A DNA stretch of 6,429 nucleotides from Chloroflexota bacterium. Lineage in GTDB: Bacteria; Chloroflexota; Chloroflexia; Chloroflexales; Kallotenuaceae. A program made the position numbers and the translations under genes. Below the pieces are notes generated by a model. It made no database searches. It was given only the letters and a program-made list of their open reading frames with translations, and was not told the DNA's origin. Location of the stretch: contig JAFAYS010000850.1 of assembly GCA_019240175.1 (NCBI GenBank), positions 1 through 6,429 on the forward strand. Reading direction: 5' to 3'. Every line of letters starts with the position of its first letter. Position 1 is the stretch's first letter. Of the stretch, positions 1 to 5,779 are shown in pieces.

Positions 1-545
1 ATTTCCAGCCCGACAGCTCGCTGCCGAGCGGCTGGTATCGCGTGCAGACCAGCGATTACACTAACAGCGGCTACGATCGCGGCCACATGATCCCGTCGGG
101 CGATCGCACGGCGACCACGACCGCTAACCAGTCGACCTTTTTGATGAGCAACATTATTCCGCAGGCTCCCGATAACAACCAGGGGCCGTGGGCGACGCTG
201 GAAAACTACTGCCGCGATCTCGTGCAGGCTGGCAACGAGCTGTACATCATCGCGGGCGGCGACGACTCGGCGGGCACGATCGCGGGCGGCAAAGTGCTGA
301 TCCCAAGCTTCACCTGGAAGGTGATCGTTGTGCTGCCGCGTGGAAGCAACGACCTGTCGCGGATCACGACCTCAACCCGTGTGATCGCCGTGAGCATGCC
401 AAATCGCCAGGGCATTCGCGCCAACGACTGGCGGCAGTATCGCTACAGCGTGGATCAGATCGAGACCTGGACCGGCTACAACTTCCTCTCGAACGTCTCG
501 TCTACCGTTCAAAGCGTGATCGAGGCGCGGGTCGATACGCAGTAA
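1..545 (+). CDS. DNA/RNA non-specific endonuclease (NucA/Serratia nuclease family), 5'-truncated
   Basis: This enzyme should hydrolyse DNA and RNA without sequence preference using one catalytic Mg2+ (beta-beta-alpha-metal fold). The reading frame is open to the left edge (first full codon at 3), so the start, any signal peptide and roughly the first third are missing. The GTG at 42 is internal. The DRGH signature is visible (Y-D-R-G-H-M); its catalytic His is encoded at 84-86. It is followed by the family block S-N-I-I-P-Q...N-Q-G-P-W..L-E. By my alignment to Serratia nuclease, the Asn at 177-179 and the Glu at 201-203 correspond to N119 and E127. Later family-like segments are W-K-V-I and Y-S-V-D-Q-I-E..T-G. 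All active-site residues in the visible part are intact, so it is probably active. Relatives are usually exported, but that cannot be checked here. It converges on a gene for a cognate-type inhibitor. Confidence 0.95.
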   Translation, partial: FQPDSSLPSGWYRVQTSDYTNSGYDRGHMIPSGDRTATTTANQSTFLMSNIIPQAPDNNQGPWATLENYCRDLVQAGNELYIIAGGDDSAGTIAGGKVLIPSFTWKVIVVLPRGSNDLSRITTSTRVIAVSMPNRQGIRANDWRQYRYSVDQIETWTGYNFLSNVSSTVQSVIEARVDTQ

Positions 546-567
546 GCACGCTCCGCATCCAAAGATC

Positions 568-602
568 GCAAGCGCCCGCTCAAAACCTGAGCGGGCGCTT
601 GT
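568..602. terminator. Hairpin terminator between convergent nuclease and inhibitor genes
   Basis: A near-perfect inverted repeat has arms AAGCGCCCGCTC (570-581) and GAGCGGGCGCTT (589-600) around the 7-nt loop AAAACCT. It extends outward by a C-G pair and a G-T pair. It starts 22 bases after the nuclease stop codon and ends 23 bases before the stop codon of the opposing gene, so it can serve both transcripts. The T-rich stretch after it on the + strand (TTGTTGATT) is short and interrupted, so it is not a textbook intrinsic terminator. The stem is nevertheless strong and well placed. Confidence 0.75.
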
Positions 603-625
603 TGATTGCTGGGCTGAGGATCGGC

Positions 626-1021
626 CTAGGTCTCGACGACGTGGGTGGTGACGCCGGCAAAGGTGCCGTCTTCGGTGCGCCCAACTACAAACACATCGAT
701 CGCGCCGAACTCGCCGACTTTATACGCCGCGATGTCGCTCAGCCGTGATTTGAGCGTGTCTACCAGCGCCCGAAAGCGCCGGACGCGCTCCTGCTCCTCG
801 GGGCCGTGCCAATCGTACTCGCGCGTTGACGAGCCGAAAAACTCGTCGACATCGAGCTTCGTGATTGGTGTACTGGCATCGTAGCCCCTGGCCTGGCGCA
901 GCGCCTCGATCGAAAATGGCGTCGACTCTTCCCACACAAACGGCGTCACCGGCGCATCGGTCTCGCTGATGAGCATCAGCCCTTCGCTCGCGCGAGCGAT
1001 CTCGTCGATCAATGTTGCCAT
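626..1021 (-). CDS. nuiA: Nuclease A inhibitor-like protein (NuiA family)
   Basis: This is a small, acidic, soluble protein of 131 aa (Anabaena NuiA is 135 aa) that should bind and block DRGH-type nonspecific nucleases in the cytoplasm. It has no signal peptide or membrane segment. From my memory of Anabaena NuiA it matches along its length, for example S-E-T-D-A-P...F-V-W-E near residues 19-31 and I-D-V-F-V-V-G...A-G-V-T-T-H-V-V-E-T at the C-terminus. In the known NucA-NuiA complex the C-terminal Thr coordinates the nuclease Mg2+, Glu24 mimics the scissile phosphate, and Asp75-Trp76 form a second contact. The equivalents here are T131 (the last residue), E20 and D70-W71, all present. The start ATG at 1019-1021 has a GAGGA site at 1028-1032 (minus strand) with a 6-nt spacer. 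The gene lies 21 bp downstream of the lytic transglycosylase gene on the same strand, so co-transcription is likely. Confidence 0.9.
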   Translation of the reverse strand: MATLIDEIARASEGLMLISETDAPVTPFVWEESTPFSIEALRQARGYDASTPITKLDVDEFFGSSTREYDWHGPEEQERVRRFRALVDTLKSRLSDIAAYKVGEFGAIDVFVVGRTEDGTFAGVTTHVVET

Positions 1022-1027
1022 GTGATA

Positions 1028-1032
1028 TCCTC
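1028..1032 (-). promoter_or_regulatory. Ribosome-binding site of nuiA
   Basis: On the minus strand GAGGA lies 6 nt before the ATG of the inhibitor gene, within the 21-bp gap after the lytic transglycosylase stop. It supports the chosen start, and no promoter can fit in the gap. Confidence 0.7.
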
Positions 1033-1042
1033 GCTGAAGCGG

Positions 1043-3394
1043 TTATTGATTGTTGTACAGCAGCCGATACATGCCCCAGTTGCCATAGACTACTTTGACA
1101 TAATGACGCGTCTCGTGGTAGTCGATCAGCTCGGCAAACAGATCGCGGTCGGGGAAGCTTTCCAGCCAGCGCGCCGCGTTGCCGGGCCCGCCGTTGTACG
1201 CCGAGGCCGCCGCTAGAATGTTGTTGTCGAAGGAGCCAAGCTGATGGCTGAGGTAGAACGCGCCAAAGCGGATCGAGACCGCCGGATTGTAAAGCTGATC
1301 CGGCGAGAAATCCGCGACTTGCAGATTCTGCGCGATGCCCTGGCCGGTGCCGGGCATGACCTGCGCCAGGCCACGCGCGCCAACCCACGAGGTCGCATCG
1401 GGATTGAACATGCTCTCTTGGCGCATCAGCGCGTAGATCAGGCGCGGATCAACGCCGAAGTTTTTGGCCTCGCGCTGGATCACGCGCAGATACGGTGTGG
1501 GATACAGCAGCCGTAGCAGGCCGCTTGGCGTTTGCGACGTGATGTGTTTTTCAGGGCTTAGCTCGATTATTCGCTCGGCGGCTTTGAGCGCAACATACGG
1601 GTCGCCCGCGTCATGGGCCTGAAGCGCGAGCTGCCAGAGCCGCGCCGGATCGTTGTTCCAGGCGTCACGGGCTGCAAACCACTCGTCGCGGGACTCGTTG
1701 CGCAGATTGACCCGTATCAGCTCACGGGCGCGCGCGATCTCGGGCGTGCCGCCGACAACCGCGCCGACGTTGGGTACGTCCACAGTAAACCACCCGCCGA
1801 TCCAGGCTTCAACAGCCTTGCGCTCGTCGGCACTCGGCCCGGTGCCCAGCGGCTGCGTCCCATCTAGCGGCTGATTCAACAGCTCACGCGCGCGCATCCC
1901 GTAGTACGACTGCGGCGCGACAGCCGTGGCCGCCTGTAGCAGCGCTCCGGCCTCGGCTCCTTGCCCGACCTGCACCAGCGCGTTGCCGGCCCAAAAATGT
2001 CCTTCGGCGCTGTCGGTGCCGGCTGCGCCGTTGGCCAGCAGCTTCCAGGCTGTGATTGCCTGATCGCGCTGATTGTTGAGATAATAGTGGAAGCTGGCTT
2101 TGGTCAGCGCAATGTGCGCCTGGACGCTCTGCGGATACACGGTGCCCAGCTCGATCGCCTTGGTCATTGCGCCCGCAGTGTCGCCCTGGCTCTCCTGAAG
2201 CTGGATCGCCCGCCACAGCGCCTCTGGCGATAGCTCGTGACCAGGGAAGCGCGCCGCAAACGCCCGGTAGCCGTCGATCGCCCAGGGCACGTTGCCGCTC
2301 CAGCCAACGGTCTGAATATAATCAAGCTCAGCCTGGACGGTTCCGGTGATCGGCGGTTGCAGCTGCGCCAGCGCGCCTAGCTCGCCCAGAGCCTCGTCGT
2401 AGAGCGCCTGCTCACGCAGCGAGAGCGCCCGCTTGTGCCGCGCCTCGAAGCGCTCGCTATCGCTGAGTTGACCGGCCAGCGCGGCATCGTAGAGCGGCAC
2501 CGCGACGGCGTGGCGACCGTGGACGAAGTTGACATTCGCGGCTTGCAGCGCCGTCAGACCACTCGCGGGATCATTCTGAAGCACCGCCAGCGCCTCAAGC
2601 GCCTCGTTGCGCTGCGGATATTTCGCGATGATCTCACGCAGCCAGGCGCGGGATTCGTCGGTTGCGCCCGCAAGCTGGGCCGCGCGCCACAGCACCGCAG
2701 GCCGATACTCCTCGTGCTGAGCCACGCCCAGCAGCTCACGATAGCGCGCCAGCTGCTGATCGGTCTGGCCTAATTCGCCGTAGATCGCGATCAAACGTTC
2801 GAGCGCCTCGGCCCGGCGTCCACGCGCGATCGGCTGCTGGGCGACATAGCTATAGGTTGCGATCGCCTGCTCGATCTGGCCTGCGGCGCGCTCCTGCGCC
2901 GCCTGTCGCAGCGCGGCGTATGGCTCAAGCGGCGTTTTCAGCTCACGATAGCGCCCGTACGCCGCGATCGCTTCCGGCCAGCGGCCCGCGTTTTCGTGAG
3001 TGCGCGCCAGCAGCAGCAGTGCCCGCGCCGCGAGATCGTCGGTCTGCCCGTCGCTGAGAAACTGGCTGAAATCGCGGGTCGCGTCGTCGGTCATGCCTTG
3101 TAGCAGAGCGGACTCGGCGAGACCCCAGCGTGCCAGTCGCGCTTGCTCGGCGCTGGGCTGCTGAGCTAAAACTTGCTGCAATGTGGCGGTTTGATCTGTA
3201 TATTCGCCCGAGATGCGCTGGTCGGCGGCGAGTGCCAGGAGCTGATCGTTGGGAATTGTGGCGACGGCTGAGCTGCCGGCTGGCGCAGGCTGGGCTGTAT
3301 TGGCGAGCGGGGCTTGCTCCTGGCGCTGCGGCTCGATGCCGCTACAGGCGGAAAGCAGAACCAGAACCAGAAGCAGGATCACGCGTTTCGTCAA
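1043..3394 (-). CDS. Lipoprotein soluble lytic transglycosylase (Slt type, helical-repeat and SLT domains)
   Basis: This predicted cell-envelope enzyme cleaves the MurNAc-GlcNAc bond of peptidoglycan, forming 1,6-anhydro-MurNAc ends. With the TTG start at 3392-3394 the protein is 783 aa. It begins M-T-K-R, a hydrophobic stretch, then the lipobox L-S-A-C with Cys17 as the lipidation site. A Pro/Ala/Gln-rich linker follows (about 18-48), then a long alpha-helical region of TPR-like repeats (about 50-540), as in the ring-shaped part of Slt70. The C-terminal SLT domain (about 650-783) carries the catalytic Glu660 in R-Q-E-S, G-A-R-G-L-A-Q-V-M-P-G-T, A-Y-N-G-G-P-G (732-738) and E-T-R-H-Y-V (761-766). 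It is longer than E. coli Slt70, mainly in the repeat region. An upstream ATG at 3454 is open, but would place about 20 residues before the signal peptide and lacks a good ribosome site. The gene precedes nuiA and diverges from folC. Confidence 0.92.
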   Translation of the reverse strand: MTKRVILLLVLVLLSACSGIEPQRQEQAPLANTAQPAPAGSSAVATIPNDQLLALAADQRISGEYTDQTATLQQVLAQQPSAEQARLARWGLAESALLQGMTDDATRDFSQFLSDGQTDDLAARALLLLARTHENAGRWPEAIAAYGRYRELKTPLEPYAALRQAAQERAAGQIEQAIATYSYVAQQPIARGRRAEALERLIAIYGELGQTDQQLARYRELLGVAQHEEYRPAVLWRAAQLAGATDESRAWLREIIAKYPQRNEALEALAVLQNDPASGLTALQAANVNFVHGRHAVAVPLYDAALAGQLSDSERFEARHKRALSLREQALYDEALGELGALAQLQPPITGTVQAELDYIQTVGWSGNVPWAIDGYRAFAARFPGHELSPEALWRAIQLQESQGDTAGAMTKAIELGTVYPQSVQAHIALTKASFHYYLNNQRDQAITAWKLLANGAAGTDSAEGHFWAGNALVQVGQGAEAGALLQAATAVAPQSYYGMRARELLNQPLDGTQPLGTGPSADERKAVEAWIGGWFTVDVPNVGAVVGGTPEIARARELIRVNLRNESRDEWFAARDAWNNDPARLWQLALQAHDAGDPYVALKAAERIIELSPEKHITSQTPSGLLRLLYPTPYLRVIQREAKNFGVDPRLIYALMRQESMFNPDATSWVGARGLAQVMPGTGQGIAQNLQVADFSPDQLYNPAVSIRFGAFYLSHQLGSFDNNILAAASAYNGGPGNAARWLESFPDRDLFAELIDYHETRHYVKVVYGNWGMYRLLYNNQ

Positions 3395-3401
3395 TCGTTG
3401 G

Positions 3402-3406
3402 TCCTC
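3402..3406 (-). promoter_or_regulatory. Ribosome-binding site that decides the TTG start of the lytic transglycosylase
   Basis: On the minus strand GAGGA lies 7 nt before TTG (3392-3394), the same arrangement as at nuiA downstream. Starting here gives a textbook lipoprotein signal peptide. Starting at the ATG ending at 3454 would bury it behind a polar extension. Confidence 0.65.
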
Positions 3407-3416
3407 GCAGGGGGTG

Positions 3417-3422
3417 TATAAT
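3417..3422. promoter_or_regulatory. Candidate -10 element in the divergent slt/folC region
   Basis: A perfect TATAAT lies on the + strand at 3417-3422, 90 bp upstream of folC, but no good -35 is found 16-18 bp before it. On the minus strand the same spot reads GATTAT (3423-3418), with TTGAGA (3448-3443) 19 bp upstream. That could drive the lytic transglycosylase gene with a very short leader. Which strand is used cannot be settled from sequence. Confidence 0.3.
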
Positions 3423-3456
3423 CGGCGGGAATTCACAAGGGATCTCAACTTCATTG

Positions 3457-3486
3457 TTGTGCCATCCCGACTAGTAGAGTTATTTT
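3457..3486 (+). promoter_or_regulatory. Candidate folC promoter
   Basis: TTGTGC (3457-3462) and TATTTT (3481-3486) are separated by 18 bp and lie 25 bp upstream of the folC start. Both hexamers deviate from consensus, so this is only a candidate beside the TATAAT at 3417. Confidence 0.25.
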
Positions 3487-3511
3487 ACCAGCTTTTGGAA
3501 AGGCAACCGCG

Positions 3512-4858
3512 ATGCGCAATGCTCCGCCCGAGTATCAGGCGGCGTTAGACTATATCTATTCGTTTATCAATTACGAGTCCAAGATGCCGCCGACGCCGCA
3601 GCACGCGCGCTTCAATCTGGGCCGTATGCGCTGGCTGTTGCGCGAGCTAGGCGAGCCGCACACGCAGTTCCCCAGCGTGGTCGTGGCCGGCACCAAGGGC
3701 AAAGGCTCGACCTCAGCGATGCTAGAGTCGATTCTGCGCGCGGCGGGCTTTCGCACCGGCCTGTTCTCGTCGCCGCATCTGCACTCGTGGCGCGAGCGGA
3801 TTCAGGTCGATCGTCAGCTGATCCCGCAGACCGATGTGATCGAGGATGTCGAGCGGCTCAAACCGTTGGTGTCGCGGCTCGGCGAGCTTGGCCCGCCGAC
3901 GGTCTTCGAACTGGCGACCGCGCTGGCGCTACGCTATTTTGCCGATCGGCAGGTCGATATCGCCGTGCTGGAGATCGGCATGGGTGGCCGCTACGATACT
4001 GTGAACGTGGTCACGCCGCTGGTCTCGGTGATCACGCCGATCTCGTTCGATCACATGGCCGTGCTCGGCTCGACGCTGCCCGAGATCGCCTCGGCCAAGG
4101 CCGGCATCATCAAATCCCGTGTGCCGGTGGTGATCGCGCCGCAGATGCCGGAGGCGATGGAGGTGATCCGCGACGAGGCCGCGCAGTTGCAGGCTCCGCT
4201 CTTCCAGGCTCAAGATGCCAGCTTGTGGCTGATGATGCCGTCGCCGGAGTTGCCCGAGCCGTCGCCGCTGCGCTATCCCTTCGCGATCGAGCCCGACAAA
4301 ATCGGCCTGGGCGGCGCGTATCAGCTCGACAACGCGCGCGTGGCGCTCGGCACGGCGCTGCTGCTGCGTCAGCAGGGCTGGCAGATCAGCGATCAGGCGC
4401 TGGCGCAAGGGCTGGCCTCGGCGCGCTGGCCAGGCCGCTTCGAGACCCTGGCGCAGCAGCCCACGATCGTTGTCGACGGCGCGATGAACGGCGAGTCGGC
4501 GCGACGGCTGCACGAGTCGCTGATGGCGCTGCCGCATCGCAACCTGATTCTGGTGCTGGGCACGTCGCGCGACAAAGACATCGACGCGATCGCGCGTGAG
4601 CTGGTGCCGGGTGCTGCCGCCGTGGTGCTGACGCGCTCCTACCATCCGCGATCCACGCCGGTCGAAATGCTAGCCGAGCATGTCAAGCCGCTGCTGCGCT
4701 CACCCGACGTCCCGGTGATTCTAACCGACGACATCCCGCCGGCGCTCGACGAAGCTCGCCGCCTGGCCGCGCCCGACGATCTGATCTGTGTTGCCGGATC
4801 GTTGTTTGTGGTGGCGGCGGCACGCGAGGCGCTGGGCGCGGCGACCGAGATCGACTAA
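3512..4858 (+). CDS. folC: Folylpolyglutamate synthase / dihydrofolate synthase (Mur ligase family)
   Basis: This cytoplasmic ATP-dependent ligase (448 aa, usual length) adds glutamate to folates and, in most bacteria, also makes dihydrofolate from dihydropteroate. Visible in order are an N-terminal family helix (Y-Q-A-A-L-D-Y-I), the P-loop G-T-K-G-K-G-S-T (60-67), S-P-H-L (87-90) with R-E-R-I-Q-V just after, E-I-G-M-G-G-R-Y-D-T-V-N (154-165), D-H (180-181), K196 in A-K-A-G-I-I-K (the lysine carbamylated in Mur ligases), and W-P-G-R-F-E (306-311) entering the C-terminal domain. Three usually conserved positions differ: A195 where Glu is common, Y270 in place of the His of the H-Q..N motif, and M325 in the D-G-A-H-N motif. 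The start ATG has AAAGG at 3499-3503 with an 8-nt spacer. It is the first gene of an operon with the EVE-domain gene and diverges from the lytic transglycosylase. Confidence 0.93.
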   Translation: MRNAPPEYQAALDYIYSFINYESKMPPTPQHARFNLGRMRWLLRELGEPHTQFPSVVVAGTKGKGSTSAMLESILRAAGFRTGLFSSPHLHSWRERIQVDRQLIPQTDVIEDVERLKPLVSRLGELGPPTVFELATALALRYFADRQVDIAVLEIGMGGRYDTVNVVTPLVSVITPISFDHMAVLGSTLPEIASAKAGIIKSRVPVVIAPQMPEAMEVIRDEAAQLQAPLFQAQDASLWLMMPSPELPEPSPLRYPFAIEPDKIGLGGAYQLDNARVALGTALLLRQQGWQISDQALAQGLASARWPGRFETLAQQPTIVVDGAMNGESARRLHESLMALPHRNLILVLGTSRDKDIDAIARELVPGAAAVVLTRSYHPRSTPVEMLAEHVKPLLRSPDVPVILTDDIPPALDEARRLAAPDDLICVAGSLFVVAAAREALGAATEID

Positions 4859-4863
4859 AGGAG
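4857..4863 (+). promoter_or_regulatory. Ribosome-binding site of the EVE gene overlapping the folC stop
   Basis: AAAGGAG begins inside the folC TAA and lies 5 nt before the ATG at 4869. Ribosomes finishing folC therefore cover the next initiation site, which suggests translational coupling and fixes the start of the downstream gene. Confidence 0.75.
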
Positions 4864-4868
4864 CTACC

Positions 4869-5279
4869 ATGGCCTACTGGATTCTCAAGACCGAGCCGAC
4901 AACCTACGCATTTGCCGATCTCCAGCGCGAGGGCCGTACCGTGTGGGACGGCGTAGCCAACAACACTGCGCTGATCCATATTCGCTCGATGCAGCCCGGC
5001 GACGAGGCGATCATCTACCACAGCGGCGATGTGCGCAGCGCGGTCGGATTGGCGCGCATCGCCAGCATGCCCTACGCCGACCCCAAGCTTGACGATCCCA
5101 AGCGCGCAGTCGTCGATGTCGAGGTGGTACGCCCGCTCACACGTCCCGTCACGCTCGCCGCGATCAAGGCCGATCCTGGCTTTGCGCTGCTGGGACTGGT
5201 GCGTTTGCCGCGTCTTTCGGTGGTGCCGGTGAGCGCCGAGCAGTGGCAGACGCTGATGCAGATGGCCGGCGAGATCTAA
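4869..5279 (+). CDS. EVE domain-containing protein (PUA-like fold)
   Basis: This is a single-domain cytoplasmic protein of 136 aa, the typical length for stand-alone EVE proteins (thymocyte nuclear protein 1 family). Matching segments are Y-W-I-L-K-T-E-P (3-10), W-D-G-V-A-N-N-T-A (26-34), M-Q-P-G-D-E-A-I-I-Y-H-S (41-52), a Y-A-D-P-K-L-D-D-P loop, and R-L-S-V-V-P-V near the C-terminus. EVE domains in characterised proteins bind modified bases such as 5-methylcytosine in DNA, and some may act on RNA. The biological role of the bacterial single-domain form is not settled. The frame stays open upstream to 4788, but ATG 4869 has a strong AAAGGAG site and gives the normal family N-terminus. It follows folC by 10 bp in an evident operon, and no clear intrinsic terminator follows it. 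Confidence 0.9.
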   Translation: MAYWILKTEPTTYAFADLQREGRTVWDGVANNTALIHIRSMQPGDEAIIYHSGDVRSAVGLARIASMPYADPKLDDPKRAVVDVEVVRPLTRPVTLAAIKADPGFALLGLVRLPRLSVVPVSAEQWQTLMQMAGEI

Positions 5280-5297
5280 AAACCTTTTACACCTGGC

Positions 5298-5313
5298 GTC
5301 GAGATACGTCGAC
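5298..5313. repeat. Short inverted repeat upstream of the rpsU promoter
   Basis: GTCGA (5298-5302) and TCGAC (5309-5313) form a 5-bp dyad around 6 nt, ending 15 bp before the -35 box. It could be an operator half-site pair or simply chance. It is too weak for a terminator and has no T tract. Confidence 0.25.
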
Positions 5314-5328
5314 AACATGCGCGAGTAT

Positions 5329-5357
5329 TTGATTCTCGTCGTCGCGTGTCGTATAAT
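5329..5357 (+). promoter_or_regulatory. Sigma-70-type promoter of rpsU
   Basis: TTGATT (5329-5334) and a perfect TATAAT (5352-5357) are separated by exactly 17 bp. Transcription would start near 5363-5365, giving a leader of about 100 nt before rpsU. The near-consensus elements suit a highly expressed ribosomal protein gene. Confidence 0.75.
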
Positions 5358-5394
5358 ACTCAGTACCACAACGCCATAGGCGAATCTGATGGTC

Positions 5395-5405
5395 AAAGGA
5401 GGTGA
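5395..5405 (+). promoter_or_regulatory. Full-length anti-SD-complementary sequence in the rpsU leader
   Basis: AAAGGAGGTGA contains ten contiguous bases (5396-5405) complementary to the canonical 3' end of 16S rRNA. That is far stronger than any other ribosome site in the window. It is not at normal distance from an ATG: the rpsU start is 60 nt further on. The nearest possible starts are ATT at 5413 and TTG at 5415. The TTG opens a 9-codon frame (M-S-A-H-H-F-V-A-K) that stops at 5442-5444. Confidence 0.6.
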
Positions 5406-5418
5406 GCGCGGCATTTGT

Positions 5419-5459
5419 CGGCTCATCATTTCGTAGCGAAATGAAGTCGAGTGTAGCCG
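5419..5459 (+). promoter_or_regulatory. Foldable element between the leader SD and the rpsU start
   Basis: An 8-bp perfect hairpin, TCATTTCG (5426-5433) and CGAAATGA (5437-5444) around TAG, sits inside an outer 5-bp stem, CGGCT (5419-5423) with AGCCG (5455-5459). A smaller hairpin, CGCC-ATA-GGCG (5372-5382), lies earlier in the leader. Folding would loop out about 40 nt and bring the strong SD closer to the rpsU ATG at 5466. I matched no known RNA family. The pairing is seen by eye only. Confidence 0.4.
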
Positions 5460-5465
5460 GAAGCT

Positions 5466-5660
5466 ATGCATGTAGATCGACGTGACGGTGAATCCGTCGA
5501 GCAGCTGATCCGCCGATTCAACAAAGGCGTGGTCGCCGAACGGATCACTAAAACATACCGCGAGAAGATGCACTTTATCTCCAAGAGCGAGCAGCGCAAG
5601 GAGAAGCAGCGCCGCGCGGAGCGAAATCGCCGCAAGCGGGAGCGCGCAGCCCAGGGCTAG
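5466..5660 (+). CDS. rpsU: 30S ribosomal protein bS21
   Basis: This is a small, highly basic protein of 64 aa, the usual S21 size. S21 binds the 30S platform near the 3' end of 16S rRNA and helps mRNA initiation. The family pattern is visible: G-E-S-V-E-Q-L-I-R-R-F-N (8-19), a middle helix with R-I-T-K-T-Y-R-E-K (26-34), then F-I-S-K-S-E-Q-R (37-44) and a Lys/Arg-rich tail. An in-frame TAG at 5454-5456 leaves ATG 5466 as the only standard start codon ahead of the conserved region. Its own ribosome site is poor: GGAAG at 5459-5463 is only 2 nt away. A much stronger site lies about 60 nt upstream. It has its own promoter and a hairpin downstream, so it is likely a single-gene unit. Confidence 0.87.
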   Translation: MHVDRRDGESVEQLIRRFNKGVVAERITKTYREKMHFISKSEQRKEKQRRAERNRRKRERAAQG

Positions 5661-5680
5661 CGTCGCGGCTTGAAGATCGA

Positions 5681-5721
5681 TGGGCGGGGGTACACACCAG
5701 ACCGGTGCGAGCCCCCGTCTA
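5681..5721 (+). terminator. Putative terminator hairpin after rpsU
   Basis: CGGGGG (5685-5690) pairs with CCCCCG (5712-5717), extended outward by mixed G-T, G-C and T-A pairs to 5681/5721. An inner CACC/GGTG stem (5695-5698 with 5704-5707) sits around AGACC. The stem begins 21 nt after the rpsU stop. No T run follows directly; the first TTTTT is at 5739-5743. It may therefore be an imperfect terminator or only an RNA-stabilising structure. Confidence 0.45.
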
Positions 5722-5779
5722 CTTGTGTTAGTGGCGTGTTTTTGCGCGCCGTGGCGATGATTGGCTCGATTTTCAAGAA

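Noticed and set aside
3929..4645. 238-codon minus-strand open frame inside folC
   Set aside because: It is rich in Arg, His and Gln, typical of an antisense shadow of a GC-rich gene, with no recognisable domain.
4788..4868. Upstream extension of the EVE protein
   Set aside because: It would overlap the folC end out of frame. ATG 4869 has an optimal ribosome site and starts at the conserved domain edge.
5317..5379. ATG frame of 20 codons between the EVE gene and rpsU
   Set aside because: It has no ribosome site, lies across the rpsU promoter and would start upstream of the predicted transcription start.
5389..5436. ATG frame of 15 codons spanning the leader SD
   Set aside because: Only a weak AGG precedes it. 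It is more likely a by-product of the SD sequence, though it remains possible as a leader peptide.
4683..5573. 296-codon open frame on the minus strand
   Set aside because: It runs antisense through folC, the EVE gene, the promoter and rpsU, all of which have clear family matches. Its product resembles no protein I know, and long antisense frames are common in GC-rich DNA.
5733..5750. GGCG...CGCC with a TTTTT loop after rpsU
   Set aside because: The stem is only four pairs and the T run lies in the loop, so it cannot act as an intrinsic terminator.
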